From Acidobacteriota bacterium (GTDB lineage: Bacteria; Acidobacteriota; Terriglobia; Terriglobales; Acidobacteriaceae), in NCBI GenBank assembly GCA_021816455.1, contig JAKAXU010000008.1:24686-88685 (forward strand): a DNA stretch of 64,000 nucleotides, written 5' to 3'. Of the stretch, positions 8,425-15,765 are shown piece by piece; position 1 is the first letter of the stretch, and every line of letters begins with the position of its first letter. Both the position numbers and the translations under genes were made by a program. Below the pieces are notes generated by a model that searched no databases, was not told the DNA's origin, and saw nothing but the letters and a program-made list of their open reading frames with translations.

Positions 8425-8901
8425 CTAGAACGGGATCTCATCAGGGTTGAGTTCTTCGTCGGAGTACTGCTCGTCCATGGGCTGCCGCTGATAGCCCGAT
8501 CCACCAGGAGTCCTCCGAGAGTCGTTTCGACCATTGCTGTGAGCGGAGCTGCCATTTTCCCCACGGCCGCCGCCCAGCAACGTCAGATCATGGACGAATA
8601 TCTCCGTCCAGTACCGCTTCTGCCCGGATTCCTTGTCATCCCAGGAGCGGGTTTGGATCTTGCCCTGAATAAAGAGTTGCGTGCCCTTGCTCACATAATC
8701 CCGCACGATCTCAGCTGTCCGGCCGTAAGCGACCAGGTTGTGCCACTCGGTCCTGTCAGACCAATTGCCCTGACGATCCTTTTCCCGGCCGGTAGTTGCG
8801 AGAGAGAAGTTGACGGCGAGCGTGCCGCCCGGTGTGGTTCCCACCTCGGGATTCTTGCCAACGTGCCCGAGCAGAAATGTCCTGTTGACGCTCTTTGCCA
8901 T
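8425..8901 (-). CDS. ssb: Single-stranded DNA-binding protein
   Basis: The 158-residue protein begins MAKSVNRTFLLGHVGKNPEV and has the OB-fold core with FSLATTGREKDRQG, TEWHNLVAYGRTAEI and LFIQGKIQTRSWDDK. The acidic C-terminal tail ends LNPDEIPF, close to the DDIPF tip that recruits partners in cellular SSBs. The start at ATG 8901 is chosen because homology begins there and AGGAAAGGA lies upstream; the frame upstream is spurious. It is last in the primase operon and would coat ICE DNA during transfer or replication. Confidence 0.93.
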   Translation of the reverse strand: MAKSVNRTFLLGHVGKNPEVGTTPGGTLAVNFSLATTGREKDRQGNWSDRTEWHNLVAYGRTAEIVRDYVSKGTQLFIQGKIQTRSWDDKESGQKRYWTEIFVHDLTLLGGGRGENGSSAHSNGRNDSRRTPGGSGYQRQPMDEQYSDEELNPDEIPF

Positions 8902-8917
8902 GGTGGTTGTTCCTTTC

Positions 8918-9178
8918 CTAATGGTCTCGGTTGCGTACATGGTCGAGAGCCACAGCTTTGGTGACCTCGACATACGTTCCGTCGGAATAGCGATAGAACC
9001 GCTCGCCGTCAGCACTGATGTTGAGATAGCGGCGCGTGAGCCAGTGCTTGTATAGCTCGATCTCCCCAGCCCGGCCCATGTACATGAAGTTTTCAAGCTC
9101 GCAAGCCGGAAGGACCAGCTCAAGCGGAGTCCAGTTCGGCTCGCCGACTGTAATCGCAGCTTTGATGGGATGCGTCAT
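8918..9178 (-). CDS. Hypothetical ICE protein (86 aa)
   Basis: A small soluble protein starting at ATG 9178, which overlaps the stop of the upstream gene as ATGA (9175-9178), so the two are translationally coupled. It has many aromatic residues (MYMGRAGEIELYKHWLTRRY; ERFYRYSDGTY). It sits between the primase-side hypothetical gene and ssb, which suggests an accessory role in DNA processing. No known family was recognised. Confidence 0.6.
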   Translation of the reverse strand: MTHPIKAAITVGEPNWTPLELVLPACELENFMYMGRAGEIELYKHWLTRRYLNISADGERFYRYSDGTYVEVTKAVALDHVRNRDH

Positions 9179-9831
9179 GGTTTCAATCCTCCGGCGACTG
9201 CCCGCACTCCGACATGCGAATGCTTGCAGCCGACGCAGCAAACCGCAGACGTCACTTTTTTGATCACCTCTTCAAACCGCTGCGGCAGATGCAGCACCTC
9301 CCCGGCGCGGTTATAGAAGATGGGAGTCAACTTTCCCCGGAGTGCGCGGTGTTCGTCCTTCCAGAGATCGAACGGGAGAACACCGTCCCGTCCACGAAAG
9401 AGCGGCGCTGAAGCAACCTCCGGGCGATTGCGGCCTGGTAAGTGGGACAGAGTGTGGAGCGTAATCGCCAACTCGCATGTCCTCACGGTGCGTAGGATCT
9501 CCACCCGCACCAGGCTCTCTGCAAGGAAGATCGCATGACGGCCATTCACCGCGATCGAGTCGAGCGACTGCAACCACGGCAATGGATCGCCATCAGGAGA
9601 GACGAAGGCGCACGCCCTGCCCATGTCGGAGACCGCGCCGCCGGACTCCACGCCGCGCAGTACATACCGTCTGGCCAGATGCTGATGTTCAAGCGAGACC
9701 CCGGGGGTGCAATAGATGCGTCGCTTCTGGAGTGCCCTGAGCACGCTGGCCGGAAGCGCAAGTCCGTGGGAAGCATGGCGCAATGAGGCGGATTCGGGCT
9801 TCCGTTTTGCGGAGACGGCCTTCATACTCAC
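9175..9831 (-). CDS. Hypothetical ICE protein (218 aa)
   Basis: The protein is 218 residues long, starts three bases after the primase stop, and has no motif I can name. The C-terminal part has a possible metal site CCVGCKHSH (about residues 201-209). The middle is rich in Leu and Arg. Tight packing with the primase before it and the ATGA overlap after it show that it belongs to the same transcript. Confidence 0.6.
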   Translation of the reverse strand: MSMKAVSAKRKPESASLRHASHGLALPASVLRALQKRRIYCTPGVSLEHQHLARRYVLRGVESGGAVSDMGRACAFVSPDGDPLPWLQSLDSIAVNGRHAIFLAESLVRVEILRTVRTCELAITLHTLSHLPGRNRPEVASAPLFRGRDGVLPFDLWKDEHRALRGKLTPIFYNRAGEVLHLPQRFEEVIKKVTSAVCCVGCKHSHVGVRAVAGGLKP

Positions 9832-9834
9832 TCC

Positions 9835-10800
9835 CTAAACCGCCGCACGCGTGTGGATGGGCTGGCCAAGCGCGGCCCGAATCTCCTCTTTCGTGCAGCC
9901 GGCCCAGCATTTATAGAAGCGCGGGTTCTTGATCTGAATGGCAAGGTTATCGCCGGAGCGGTCGCGCCCAACTTCCGCGCAAGAGGGACACCTTGCCCAC
10001 CAGTTCCGACTGTCCTTGCGCGTGGTCCGAACATAGTCCAGGATTCGGAACTCTGGATATTGCGTGGAAGAGACGGTGGGAGCGTATGGCGCAGCGACGA
10101 CCGGCCGGTACGCTTCGGGCAGGCTCATCCCTTCAATAAAGATCCTGAGTTCCGCCTCGGTCAGCTTCTTCAACCCGTCGAGGTAGGCAAGCTGCGCTTC
10201 CGGAGTGGGCTCGGCTTCGTAAAACCAGTAGCGCCGATTCGTCTTCCGGTGCACTCCGATCGGAGCGCGGATTGCATTGCCAAGCTCTCCGTCTTCGAGC
10301 TGGTCCTGGCGTGGGAATACCTCGATCCCTTCCTTGAGACCACCGCCTTTGACAGGAATGCCGAGTCGGAGCGCGAGATTGTAGACATAAATGCGGCACT
10401 CGGATGCCAGCAGCGGCTCGGCGCCGAAGATCCATAGATGCCCTCCGCGGCGCGATTGTTCGAGGGCTGCATCTACTCCGTCCTGCTTCAACTCCCATTG
10501 CAACTGAAACAGCGACTCCAGAGACCCATCGAAGTCGGCATCAATTGCGACCCACTTCGAACGCTGGGTCTCGGGATTGATCGCATACAGGCTGACGGTG
10601 ATGTCGCCGTTCAAGTGCATTCGCACCACGCCTTCGTCCAGCGGCTTCGGCTCCTTCGTCTTCCAATCCCTTGCCAGGTAATAGGGAACGGAACCGTTCG
10701 GCAGGGGTCGCTCAGCCTGAACTGCGTAGGCCCGCCGGTTCACGAACAGTCGCATGAAGTTGTTTGCCGCTTCCCGGTTCACACAGAACTTGGCATACAT
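9835..10800 (-). CDS. Archaeo-eukaryotic-type primase with C-terminal zinc motif
   Basis: This 321-residue protein carries the AEP catalytic signs: IDADFD at residues 86-91 (metal-binding D87, D89 and D91), SRRGGHLWIF at 116-125 (the sxH motif with H121), and EVFPRQ at 159-164. This pattern resembles the primase domains of TOTE-type systems and plasmid primases. The C-terminus has four cysteines (C270, C273, C297, C301) in a CHC2-like arrangement (ARCPSCAEVG... KCWAGC) as in DnaG. It should make primers for ICE replication or for the transferred strand. The promoter at 10830-10858 and GGAGG before the ATG head the operon. Confidence 0.8.
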   Translation of the reverse strand: MYAKFCVNREAANNFMRLFVNRRAYAVQAERPLPNGSVPYYLARDWKTKEPKPLDEGVVRMHLNGDITVSLYAINPETQRSKWVAIDADFDGSLESLFQLQWELKQDGVDAALEQSRRGGHLWIFGAEPLLASECRIYVYNLALRLGIPVKGGGLKEGIEVFPRQDQLEDGELGNAIRAPIGVHRKTNRRYWFYEAEPTPEAQLAYLDGLKKLTEAELRIFIEGMSLPEAYRPVVAAPYAPTVSSTQYPEFRILDYVRTTRKDSRNWWARCPSCAEVGRDRSGDNLAIQIKNPRFYKCWAGCTKEEIRAALGQPIHTRAAV

Positions 10801-10829
10801 GGCGTCCTGCCTCCTTCATCCGTTGTGTG

Positions 10830-10858
10830 GTTGTATCCCGGGTCCAAAACTCGGTCAA
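10830..10858 (-). promoter_or_regulatory. ICE-type promoter of the primase operon
   Basis: On the minus strand TTGACC, a 17-base spacer and TACAAC lie 30 bases before the primase ATG. The stretch ATTTGACCGAG is shared with three other ICE promoters, so a common regulator is possible. Confidence 0.6.
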
Positions 10859-10926
10859 ATCTCCGGAAAGCGGCGGGCACGGCACGATCATCTTGCGCAT
10901 TTGCCCGCCAATTCCGGTTGCCTAGG

Positions 10927-11109
10927 CTAGAGCGTGGCGCTCCTTGGGACCACAACGACCTTCACAAATTCGGTGGCGTTGACGGAGGCGGCGAGTGTTG
11001 GGTTGGCCAAAGACGGGCGGCGGTTTCGGTCTGGCGCAGACCAGGCGGACGACTGAACCCTGGCGATTGCGCGGTTGATTGAGCGGATACGGCTTGCTGA
11101 CAGACGCAT
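10927..11109 (-). CDS. Small basic hypothetical protein (60 aa)
   Basis: A 60-residue, Arg- and Ser-rich protein. Its start at ATG 11109 follows AAGGAG at eight bases. It begins MRLSASRIRSINRAIARVQ, a basic helix that could bind DNA. It precedes the primase gene by about 130 bases. No family was recognised; it may not be a functional gene. Confidence 0.45.
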   Translation of the reverse strand: MRLSASRIRSINRAIARVQSSAWSAPDRNRRPSLANPTLAASVNATEFVKVVVVPRSATL

Positions 11110-11165
11110 GACGGCTCCTTCCTGAGTTGGGGTGGAATTGGTTGTTGGGGGGGGTGCGAGGTGGG

Positions 11166-11525
11166 CTAGGCGGCGGCTGGTTGGAACTCGGAAAGCAGCA
11201 GGCCAGGCTGCTCTACAAGGCGGAACAGGTCATACTCGGAGAACGCCCGGTCAAATTTCTCCGAGGTGAATTGATCTTCGCACTCTTCGAACGACAACAT
11301 GTACCACTGGTCGCAGCGACGATCGAAGACATAGATTGCTCCGGATGCATCGTCACCAGGAACCAACTGCAAGAGCAGAACGCCTTTGGCGGTTTGGATC
11401 CACCTCGTGGCAATCGCCTCCCCAATTTCGAGGAAGGCTGCAACGGTTTGTTCAATGGAACTGGCGGCCCGGTCCTGCCAGTTCAGAATCTTGTATGCGG
11501 ACATCTTTCCTAGGCTAGGTTGCAT
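11166..11525 (-). CDS. Hypothetical ICE protein (119 aa)
   Basis: A 119-residue soluble protein starting MQPSLGKMSAYKILNWQDRA. AAAGGAG lies upstream at a slightly long spacing. It has an alpha/beta look, with a strand-rich GVLLLQLVPGDDASGAIYVFD, an acidic FEECEDQFTSEKFDRAF, and YDLFRLVEQPGLLLSEFQP. It is co-oriented with the primase-side genes. Function unknown. Confidence 0.5.
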   Translation of the reverse strand: MQPSLGKMSAYKILNWQDRAASSIEQTVAAFLEIGEAIATRWIQTAKGVLLLQLVPGDDASGAIYVFDRRCDQWYMLSFEECEDQFTSEKFDRAFSEYDLFRLVEQPGLLLSEFQPAAA

Positions 11526-11575
11526 AGCGCGACACTCCTTTCTTTCGGATTTGGTTTGGACGGGGTTGAGGTTGT

Positions 11576-11839
11576 TTACCGGCGGCTCCGGACCTGGAAG
11601 GTGAGCGACCACATCCAGGCCAAAGACCAGAACCACCCGGCGACGAGTGAGAGATAGAACGCTTCGAGCGCCGGATCAATGGCCGCGATGCGGCACATGA
11701 TTGGGCCGGTCAGAGCGAAACTGAGCAATCCGGCGGCGCTCAAAATGGAACTAACGATGAGGCGAGCAACAAACCGGCGAAGCAGATCCGTCTTGCTCGC
11801 CGCGTTTGTCGCAGTAGCTTGCATTTCGATTTGTGCCAT
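11576..11839 (-). CDS. Small membrane protein (87 aa)
   Basis: The protein has two hydrophobic segments, LIVSSILSAAGLLSFAL and AFYLSLVAGWFWSLAW, after a short polar head. ATG 11839 follows AAGGAG at five bases, better than the GTG six bases earlier. It is the first gene of the small-gene block before the primase. It probably lies in the inner membrane. Function unknown. Confidence 0.5.
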   Translation of the reverse strand: MAQIEMQATATNAASKTDLLRRFVARLIVSSILSAAGLLSFALTGPIMCRIAAIDPALEAFYLSLVAGWFWSLAWMWSLTFQVRSRR

Positions 11840-12133
11840 AGACACTCCTTGAGGATGGATTTCATGGACCTGAATGGGAGGACTCAGTGCCCGGGAACTT
11901 CAGGACATGACTGTGTTGTGCAGCGGGAAGGAAGGGTTAATGCGAATGGAAGGGGCCACGCGCAGAAGACCACAATTGCGTCTCGGCGACGCGATCACCG
12001 CGGCTGAATGTCCGGAGAAGAGCGTGAGCAACGCCTTCATCCGCAGTGCAACGCAACTCTTTCGCTGGGTCGGAATCGTAGAGCAACGACGTACAATGAT
12101 CCCGTTTCGAGTTCACAGAGGAACTTCAGACCG

Positions 12134-12703
12134 ATGCTTACCGATGTCCCACCGCGAACGTCATACCTCACTGGGTTCCGGGAAAGCGATCGGATCACGA
12201 CACTCGATCTGCCAGAGGACGCACGCTTGTCCGACGTCGCTAAGGCCATCGAGTCGGCGATGAAATCCGACCAGATTGCAAACCTGCGCCGGGCCTGCGC
12301 CGAGTTCCTGAAGTTTGCATCGGAGTTCTACCACGTTCCGGACTGCGGCGTCCGGGTACTTGCCGCGAGACCCCTGCGAGTTCGCGAACAGTGGACGACC
12401 GAGCTGTTCGGCGACTACGACCCGGAAGCCATGTTGATTCGGGTGTGGATGCGGACGGCTGTGCGCAAGGACGTCACCTCTTACGGCACGTTCCTGAGCA
12501 CGCTCTGTCACGAATTCTGCCATCATCTCGACTACAAAAAGTTCGGATTCGCGGATTCGTGGCATACTCGCGGCTTCTACGAGAGAACGGCGGTGCTATA
12601 CCATCATGCACGCGGTACGCCACAAAAGCACTTGTTCTGGGTACCAATATCCAACGGCCGTTGGCGCATCGATTGGCAGAAAACGAAGCGAAGTGCGCCA
12701 TGA
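12134..12703 (+). CDS. HExxH-type putative metalloprotease (SprT-like)
   Basis: One of only two plus-strand genes in the ICE. The 189-residue protein has HEFCH at residues 126-130 followed by HLDYKKFGF and, further on, SWHTRGFYER. This order of zinc-binding His residues recalls SprT-like and other small metalloproteases. The start at ATG 12134 is preferred because the conserved part begins there; the frame is open further upstream but that part is low quality. Its stand-alone, divergent position suggests separate control. The substrate is unknown. Confidence 0.6.
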   Translation: MLTDVPPRTSYLTGFRESDRITTLDLPEDARLSDVAKAIESAMKSDQIANLRRACAEFLKFASEFYHVPDCGVRVLAARPLRVREQWTTELFGDYDPEAMLIRVWMRTAVRKDVTSYGTFLSTLCHEFCHHLDYKKFGFADSWHTRGFYERTAVLYHHARGTPQKHLFWVPISNGRWRIDWQKTKRSAP

Positions 12704-13009
12704 GCGACGCTGCGCACGGACACCTAAGACCTACAGTCCTTTTTCAGCTGCTTCACCAAGCCCCGCGTCAAGCTTCGTCTCAACACAGAACCCAAAAGCC
12801 ACCTATCCAAACCCATAAACCAACGCAACGAAAAACAAGGGGATAGTCAGAGCGCATCTCGCACATTTCCGGGACGTTTTGGCCATACAAATCTGCGTAT
12901 TGGGAAGTGATCGGGAAGGCGATAGGATGGCGCCAGGAAGGAAATCGGAAGGCAATCGGCACCATTTGGATACGTCCGAGGCGCAATAGACGGTCAATCG
13001 GAGGAAATG
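12704..13009. other. Intergenic region, no gene seen
   Basis: This lies between the metalloprotease stop and the stop of the converging replication-relaxation-like gene. No credible reading frame or strong hairpin with a T-run was found. Confidence 0.4.
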
Positions 13010-13780
13010 TCATTGCAAGAGAAACTGGCGGAACGACAGCACGTCGTTCGCCGGAGAGTTCGTGAGAATGCTGGCGTCGAGCAGTTCGCTCCGAAGTGTC
13101 TCGCTCAGAACGAAGCCGATCCGCTTTCCAACGTCGCGCATTTCGAGCGCCAGGATATAGAGAATCTCGGCATTTGGTGTAAGGTAGAGAACCCGGTCGG
13201 TGGTCCGGTCCGCTTTGAAGATGCTGCGCAATTCCTCATATCGCCCAGAGCCTTTAAGCGTTCTTTCGAATTCGATTGCGACGCATTTTGTTTCTGCGTC
13301 GACAACGATCTCGGCCAATGCGTCGAAGTCTTTCATCTTTCCGGTTCCGTAAGCCAGGTTTCTCGATACGATTTCCAGCTCCCACTTCCAGGATTTCAGG
13401 AGGCCTTTTTGAGCCAGCGCGACACGGATGCCGGCCAATTCGACCGAATGGAGAATCTGGGATTTCCGGATGATCGACTTTGCCGTCGACGGCAGTGACA
13501 GTAACGAGTGGCCGCGGAACTCGAGGAATTGGAGCCCAAGTGGCGTGATGGCGAAGATCGGCTGCGAGAAGAAGCGGTCGTAAGTCATGCGCCGGATCAG
13601 CTCACAACCCTCTAGGCGCGACAGCCTCCAGTACACTGAGCGCCGGCTTGATTCGCTACCTTCGATCGCGGCCAGTGCGCATACCTGGTCGAACGTGATC
13701 GCTCGAGCATTGCGAATCAACATCAAGACGGGCACATCCCGGCTGTCTGAAAGTGCGATGTACCCCTTCCGGTATCTCAT
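13010..13780 (-). CDS. Replication-relaxation-like winged-helix protein
   Basis: The 256-residue protein starts at ATG 13780, which overlaps the stop of the upstream gene (ATGA). The N-terminal winged helix includes ITFDQVCALAAIEG, SSRRSVYWRLSRLEG and CELIRRM. After it comes a region with IVSRNLAYG, KDFDALAEI, CVAIEFERTLK and RVLYLTPN, resembling the restriction-endonuclease-like part of the replication-relaxation family. Members are found next to coupling ATPases in ICEs and are thought to take part in DNA processing at transfer. This one is downstream of the VirD4-like gene. Confidence 0.6.
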   Translation of the reverse strand: MRYRKGYIALSDSRDVPVLMLIRNARAITFDQVCALAAIEGSESSRRSVYWRLSRLEGCELIRRMTYDRFFSQPIFAITPLGLQFLEFRGHSLLSLPSTAKSIIRKSQILHSVELAGIRVALAQKGLLKSWKWELEIVSRNLAYGTGKMKDFDALAEIVVDAETKCVAIEFERTLKGSGRYEELRSIFKADRTTDRVLYLTPNAEILYILALEMRDVGKRIGFVLSETLRSELLDASILTNSPANDVLSFRQFLLQ

Positions 13781-14304
13781 TCCGCACCTGTTCCTGCGAG
13801 AACCAGTCGTCGATCGTCCTCGGATATTGACCAACGGCCAACGTCGGTTTCCACCCAGTCTTGCCGTCCCATGAGAAGCATCGCCTCATACCGGAGACCC
13901 CGGAGGCTGACCGATATCGGCTGAACACCGGCAGATTTCCATGCGGGAGACGTGAACGAAAGCCGACCGTTCGATGCCTCGTTCATCGTCACCAGATACC
14001 GATCTGGTGCGGATTCACCGGCCAGGCGGACAAATAGAAGGTGCGTGCGCCCGCCCAAATGGTTTGGACCGCTGCACAGGAATGTCCTCCCCATGGACCG
14101 CAGCGGATGCTCCGGCTGAAAACCGCTGTTCAGGTTGAACCGGATCTGGCCGGGATACACCCAGCACAGTCGCAACCTGCGGCCGTACCTGAGTCCCGCC
14201 GAGTTGAACCACGCGGCCGAACGGCGAAAGCAAAAGGGATCATCGAGGTTGCGTGAGTGCATGGCCCACCAGTTCGTTCCGAAGTTGATTATGCGCACGT
14301 GCAT
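13777..14304 (-). CDS. Hypothetical ICE protein (175 aa)
   Basis: A soluble, Arg- and aromatic-rich protein, beginning MHVRIINFGTNWWAMHSRN. It overlaps the upstream gene by 16 bases and the downstream gene by 4, so it is an integral part of the coupling-protein operon. No motif I recognise. Confidence 0.5.
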   Translation of the reverse strand: MHVRIINFGTNWWAMHSRNLDDPFCFRRSAAWFNSAGLRYGRRLRLCWVYPGQIRFNLNSGFQPEHPLRSMGRTFLCSGPNHLGGRTHLLFVRLAGESAPDRYLVTMNEASNGRLSFTSPAWKSAGVQPISVSLRGLRYEAMLLMGRQDWVETDVGRWSISEDDRRLVLAGTGAE

Positions 14305-14978
14305 GACCCCGTTGCCTCAGCCAGTTCCTGCACAAGGGCGCGCGCATGCGCATTGCGCTCCGCTCCAGGCAGATAGTGCAGGAACCAAACCCGTCCGGAG
14401 AAATGGGAAGGCAAAGCAAGGTTTCGGTGCCGGAAATAAGTAAGCAACTTGCCTAACTGGCCGACCAAAAGCGCAAATTCAATCTCCTCGTTTGTCCCGT
14501 CGCCAAGCTCCTGCGCAACAAATTCCTCCCAGGCAAGCTCGCTATTGGGCTCCGACACTGGCGACGTGCACCGAATCCAGAGCGCATAGTACGGGTTCTC
14601 CTTAGTCAGGTATGCAGCCAGTTCATCGATGAGTTCACAGGACGAGACGGGAGTGGCGATCTCTACTCTCTCGGAGACTTCCGGCCGTGCAGCAGCCAAC
14701 AGAAACCGCGTCATGCTGGCGAAGATTCGGTCGTTCAATGCCTCCAACGCCTCCGTCCTTTCGGGATCGTGAAGCCGGCCGACAGCCGCCATCTCGCTCA
14801 AAAACTGGTCGGGGAACGGTTGATTTCGCGCCTCATAGAAGCGCGCAAACATGATTGTCCGGCCGAATGCAAGTGTGTAACCGACCTCGTCCGGGGAGAC
14901 GGTTTGCCGGACGTACTGCCGCCATTTGTCCGGATGGGAGAAGTCCGTCGGTGATTTGAGTTGTGGTTTGCGGTCCAT
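14289..14978 (-). CDS. Hypothetical ICE protein (229 aa)
   Basis: A mostly helical 229-residue protein with good Shine-Dalgarno AGGAG before ATG 14978. It begins MDRKPQLKSPTDFSHPDKW. It follows the membrane-coil protein gene by 11 bases and overlaps the next gene, so it belongs to the same transcript. No family was recognised. Confidence 0.5.
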   Translation of the reverse strand: MDRKPQLKSPTDFSHPDKWRQYVRQTVSPDEVGYTLAFGRTIMFARFYEARNQPFPDQFLSEMAAVGRLHDPERTEALEALNDRIFASMTRFLLAAARPEVSERVEIATPVSSCELIDELAAYLTKENPYYALWIRCTSPVSEPNSELAWEEFVAQELGDGTNEEIEFALLVGQLGKLLTYFRHRNLALPSHFSGRVWFLHYLPGAERNAHARALVQELAEATGSCTCA

Positions 14979-14989
14979 CCGTGCGTCTC

Positions 14990-15763
14990 CTACGCGCCCT
15001 TGAGGGTCTGGTTTCGATTCCGTTCCTGGTCGAGTTGAGCCATCGTGTCATTGAGCCGGCGCCGCAGATTGGCCTCTGTATTTCTCATGGCTTCAGCCTG
15101 GCGTTCCAGAATCATATTTCTCTGCTGCAAGCCGGCAGCGGTTGCTTCCGTGCTTTGGGCCTGGACTGCGATGCTCGCAGGCCGATTCTCACCGCTGTTG
15201 CGGTCCGCAGCATTCACTTTCGCTGTCCTCTTGTCGAGGCCTTCGACGGTCCGTTTGAGCTCGGAGTCGGCCTGTTCCTCGCCGGAGGTGGGCTGCGGCT
15301 TCGCAGAGAGCGCGCGCTCGGCCTCGGCATTGTGGGTTTCGACCAGTCGATTGAACTGCTCCGTGCGGCGCTCAATCTCGATCCGGTCACTGACGCGGCC
15401 ATTCCATAATTGCGCGATCAGGGACGAAGCGATGACTTCGCGCTTGTCGGCCGCACGCCACTGAAGAAAGACAACGGCGACTGTCGCGCAGAGCAAAAGT
15501 AGCGTAACTACATTCGACCAGAAATAAAGATCGTCGATGGAGTCTTCGACGAGAGCAGCTCTACCAGACTGCATCGCCGCGCCATAATCCTTGTCGCGAG
15601 GATTGATCTTACCTAAGGCATAGTCAAAGAACCCCTGGCGTTTCGCCGCGGGCTGCGCGGCTCCTGAATCCGTACGATTCACGGTCTGAGCGAAAGATAG
15701 CCCGTAGACGCACCAGAGTGAGATAGCAAAGACGACCGTCCGAATGATGAGTGGTGATCGCAT
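14990..15763 (-). CDS. Membrane-anchored coiled-coil protein, accessory to coupling protein
   Basis: The protein starts at ATG 15763 behind GGAG; a GTG six bases earlier is also possible. It has a signal-like segment (IIRTVVFAISLWCVYGLSFAQ), a transmembrane helix (WSNVVTLLLLCATVAVVFLQW, about residues 85-105), then about 150 residues of heptad-like coil rich in Glu, Gln, Arg and Ala. It starts at the stop of the VirD4-like gene. A scaffold role near the secretion channel is plausible but unproven. Confidence 0.55.
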   Translation of the reverse strand: MRSPLIIRTVVFAISLWCVYGLSFAQTVNRTDSGAAQPAAKRQGFFDYALGKINPRDKDYGAAMQSGRAALVEDSIDDLYFWSNVVTLLLLCATVAVVFLQWRAADKREVIASSLIAQLWNGRVSDRIEIERRTEQFNRLVETHNAEAERALSAKPQPTSGEEQADSELKRTVEGLDKRTAKVNAADRNSGENRPASIAVQAQSTEATAAGLQQRNMILERQAEAMRNTEANLRRRLNDTMAQLDQERNRNQTLKGA

Positions 15764-15765
15764 CG

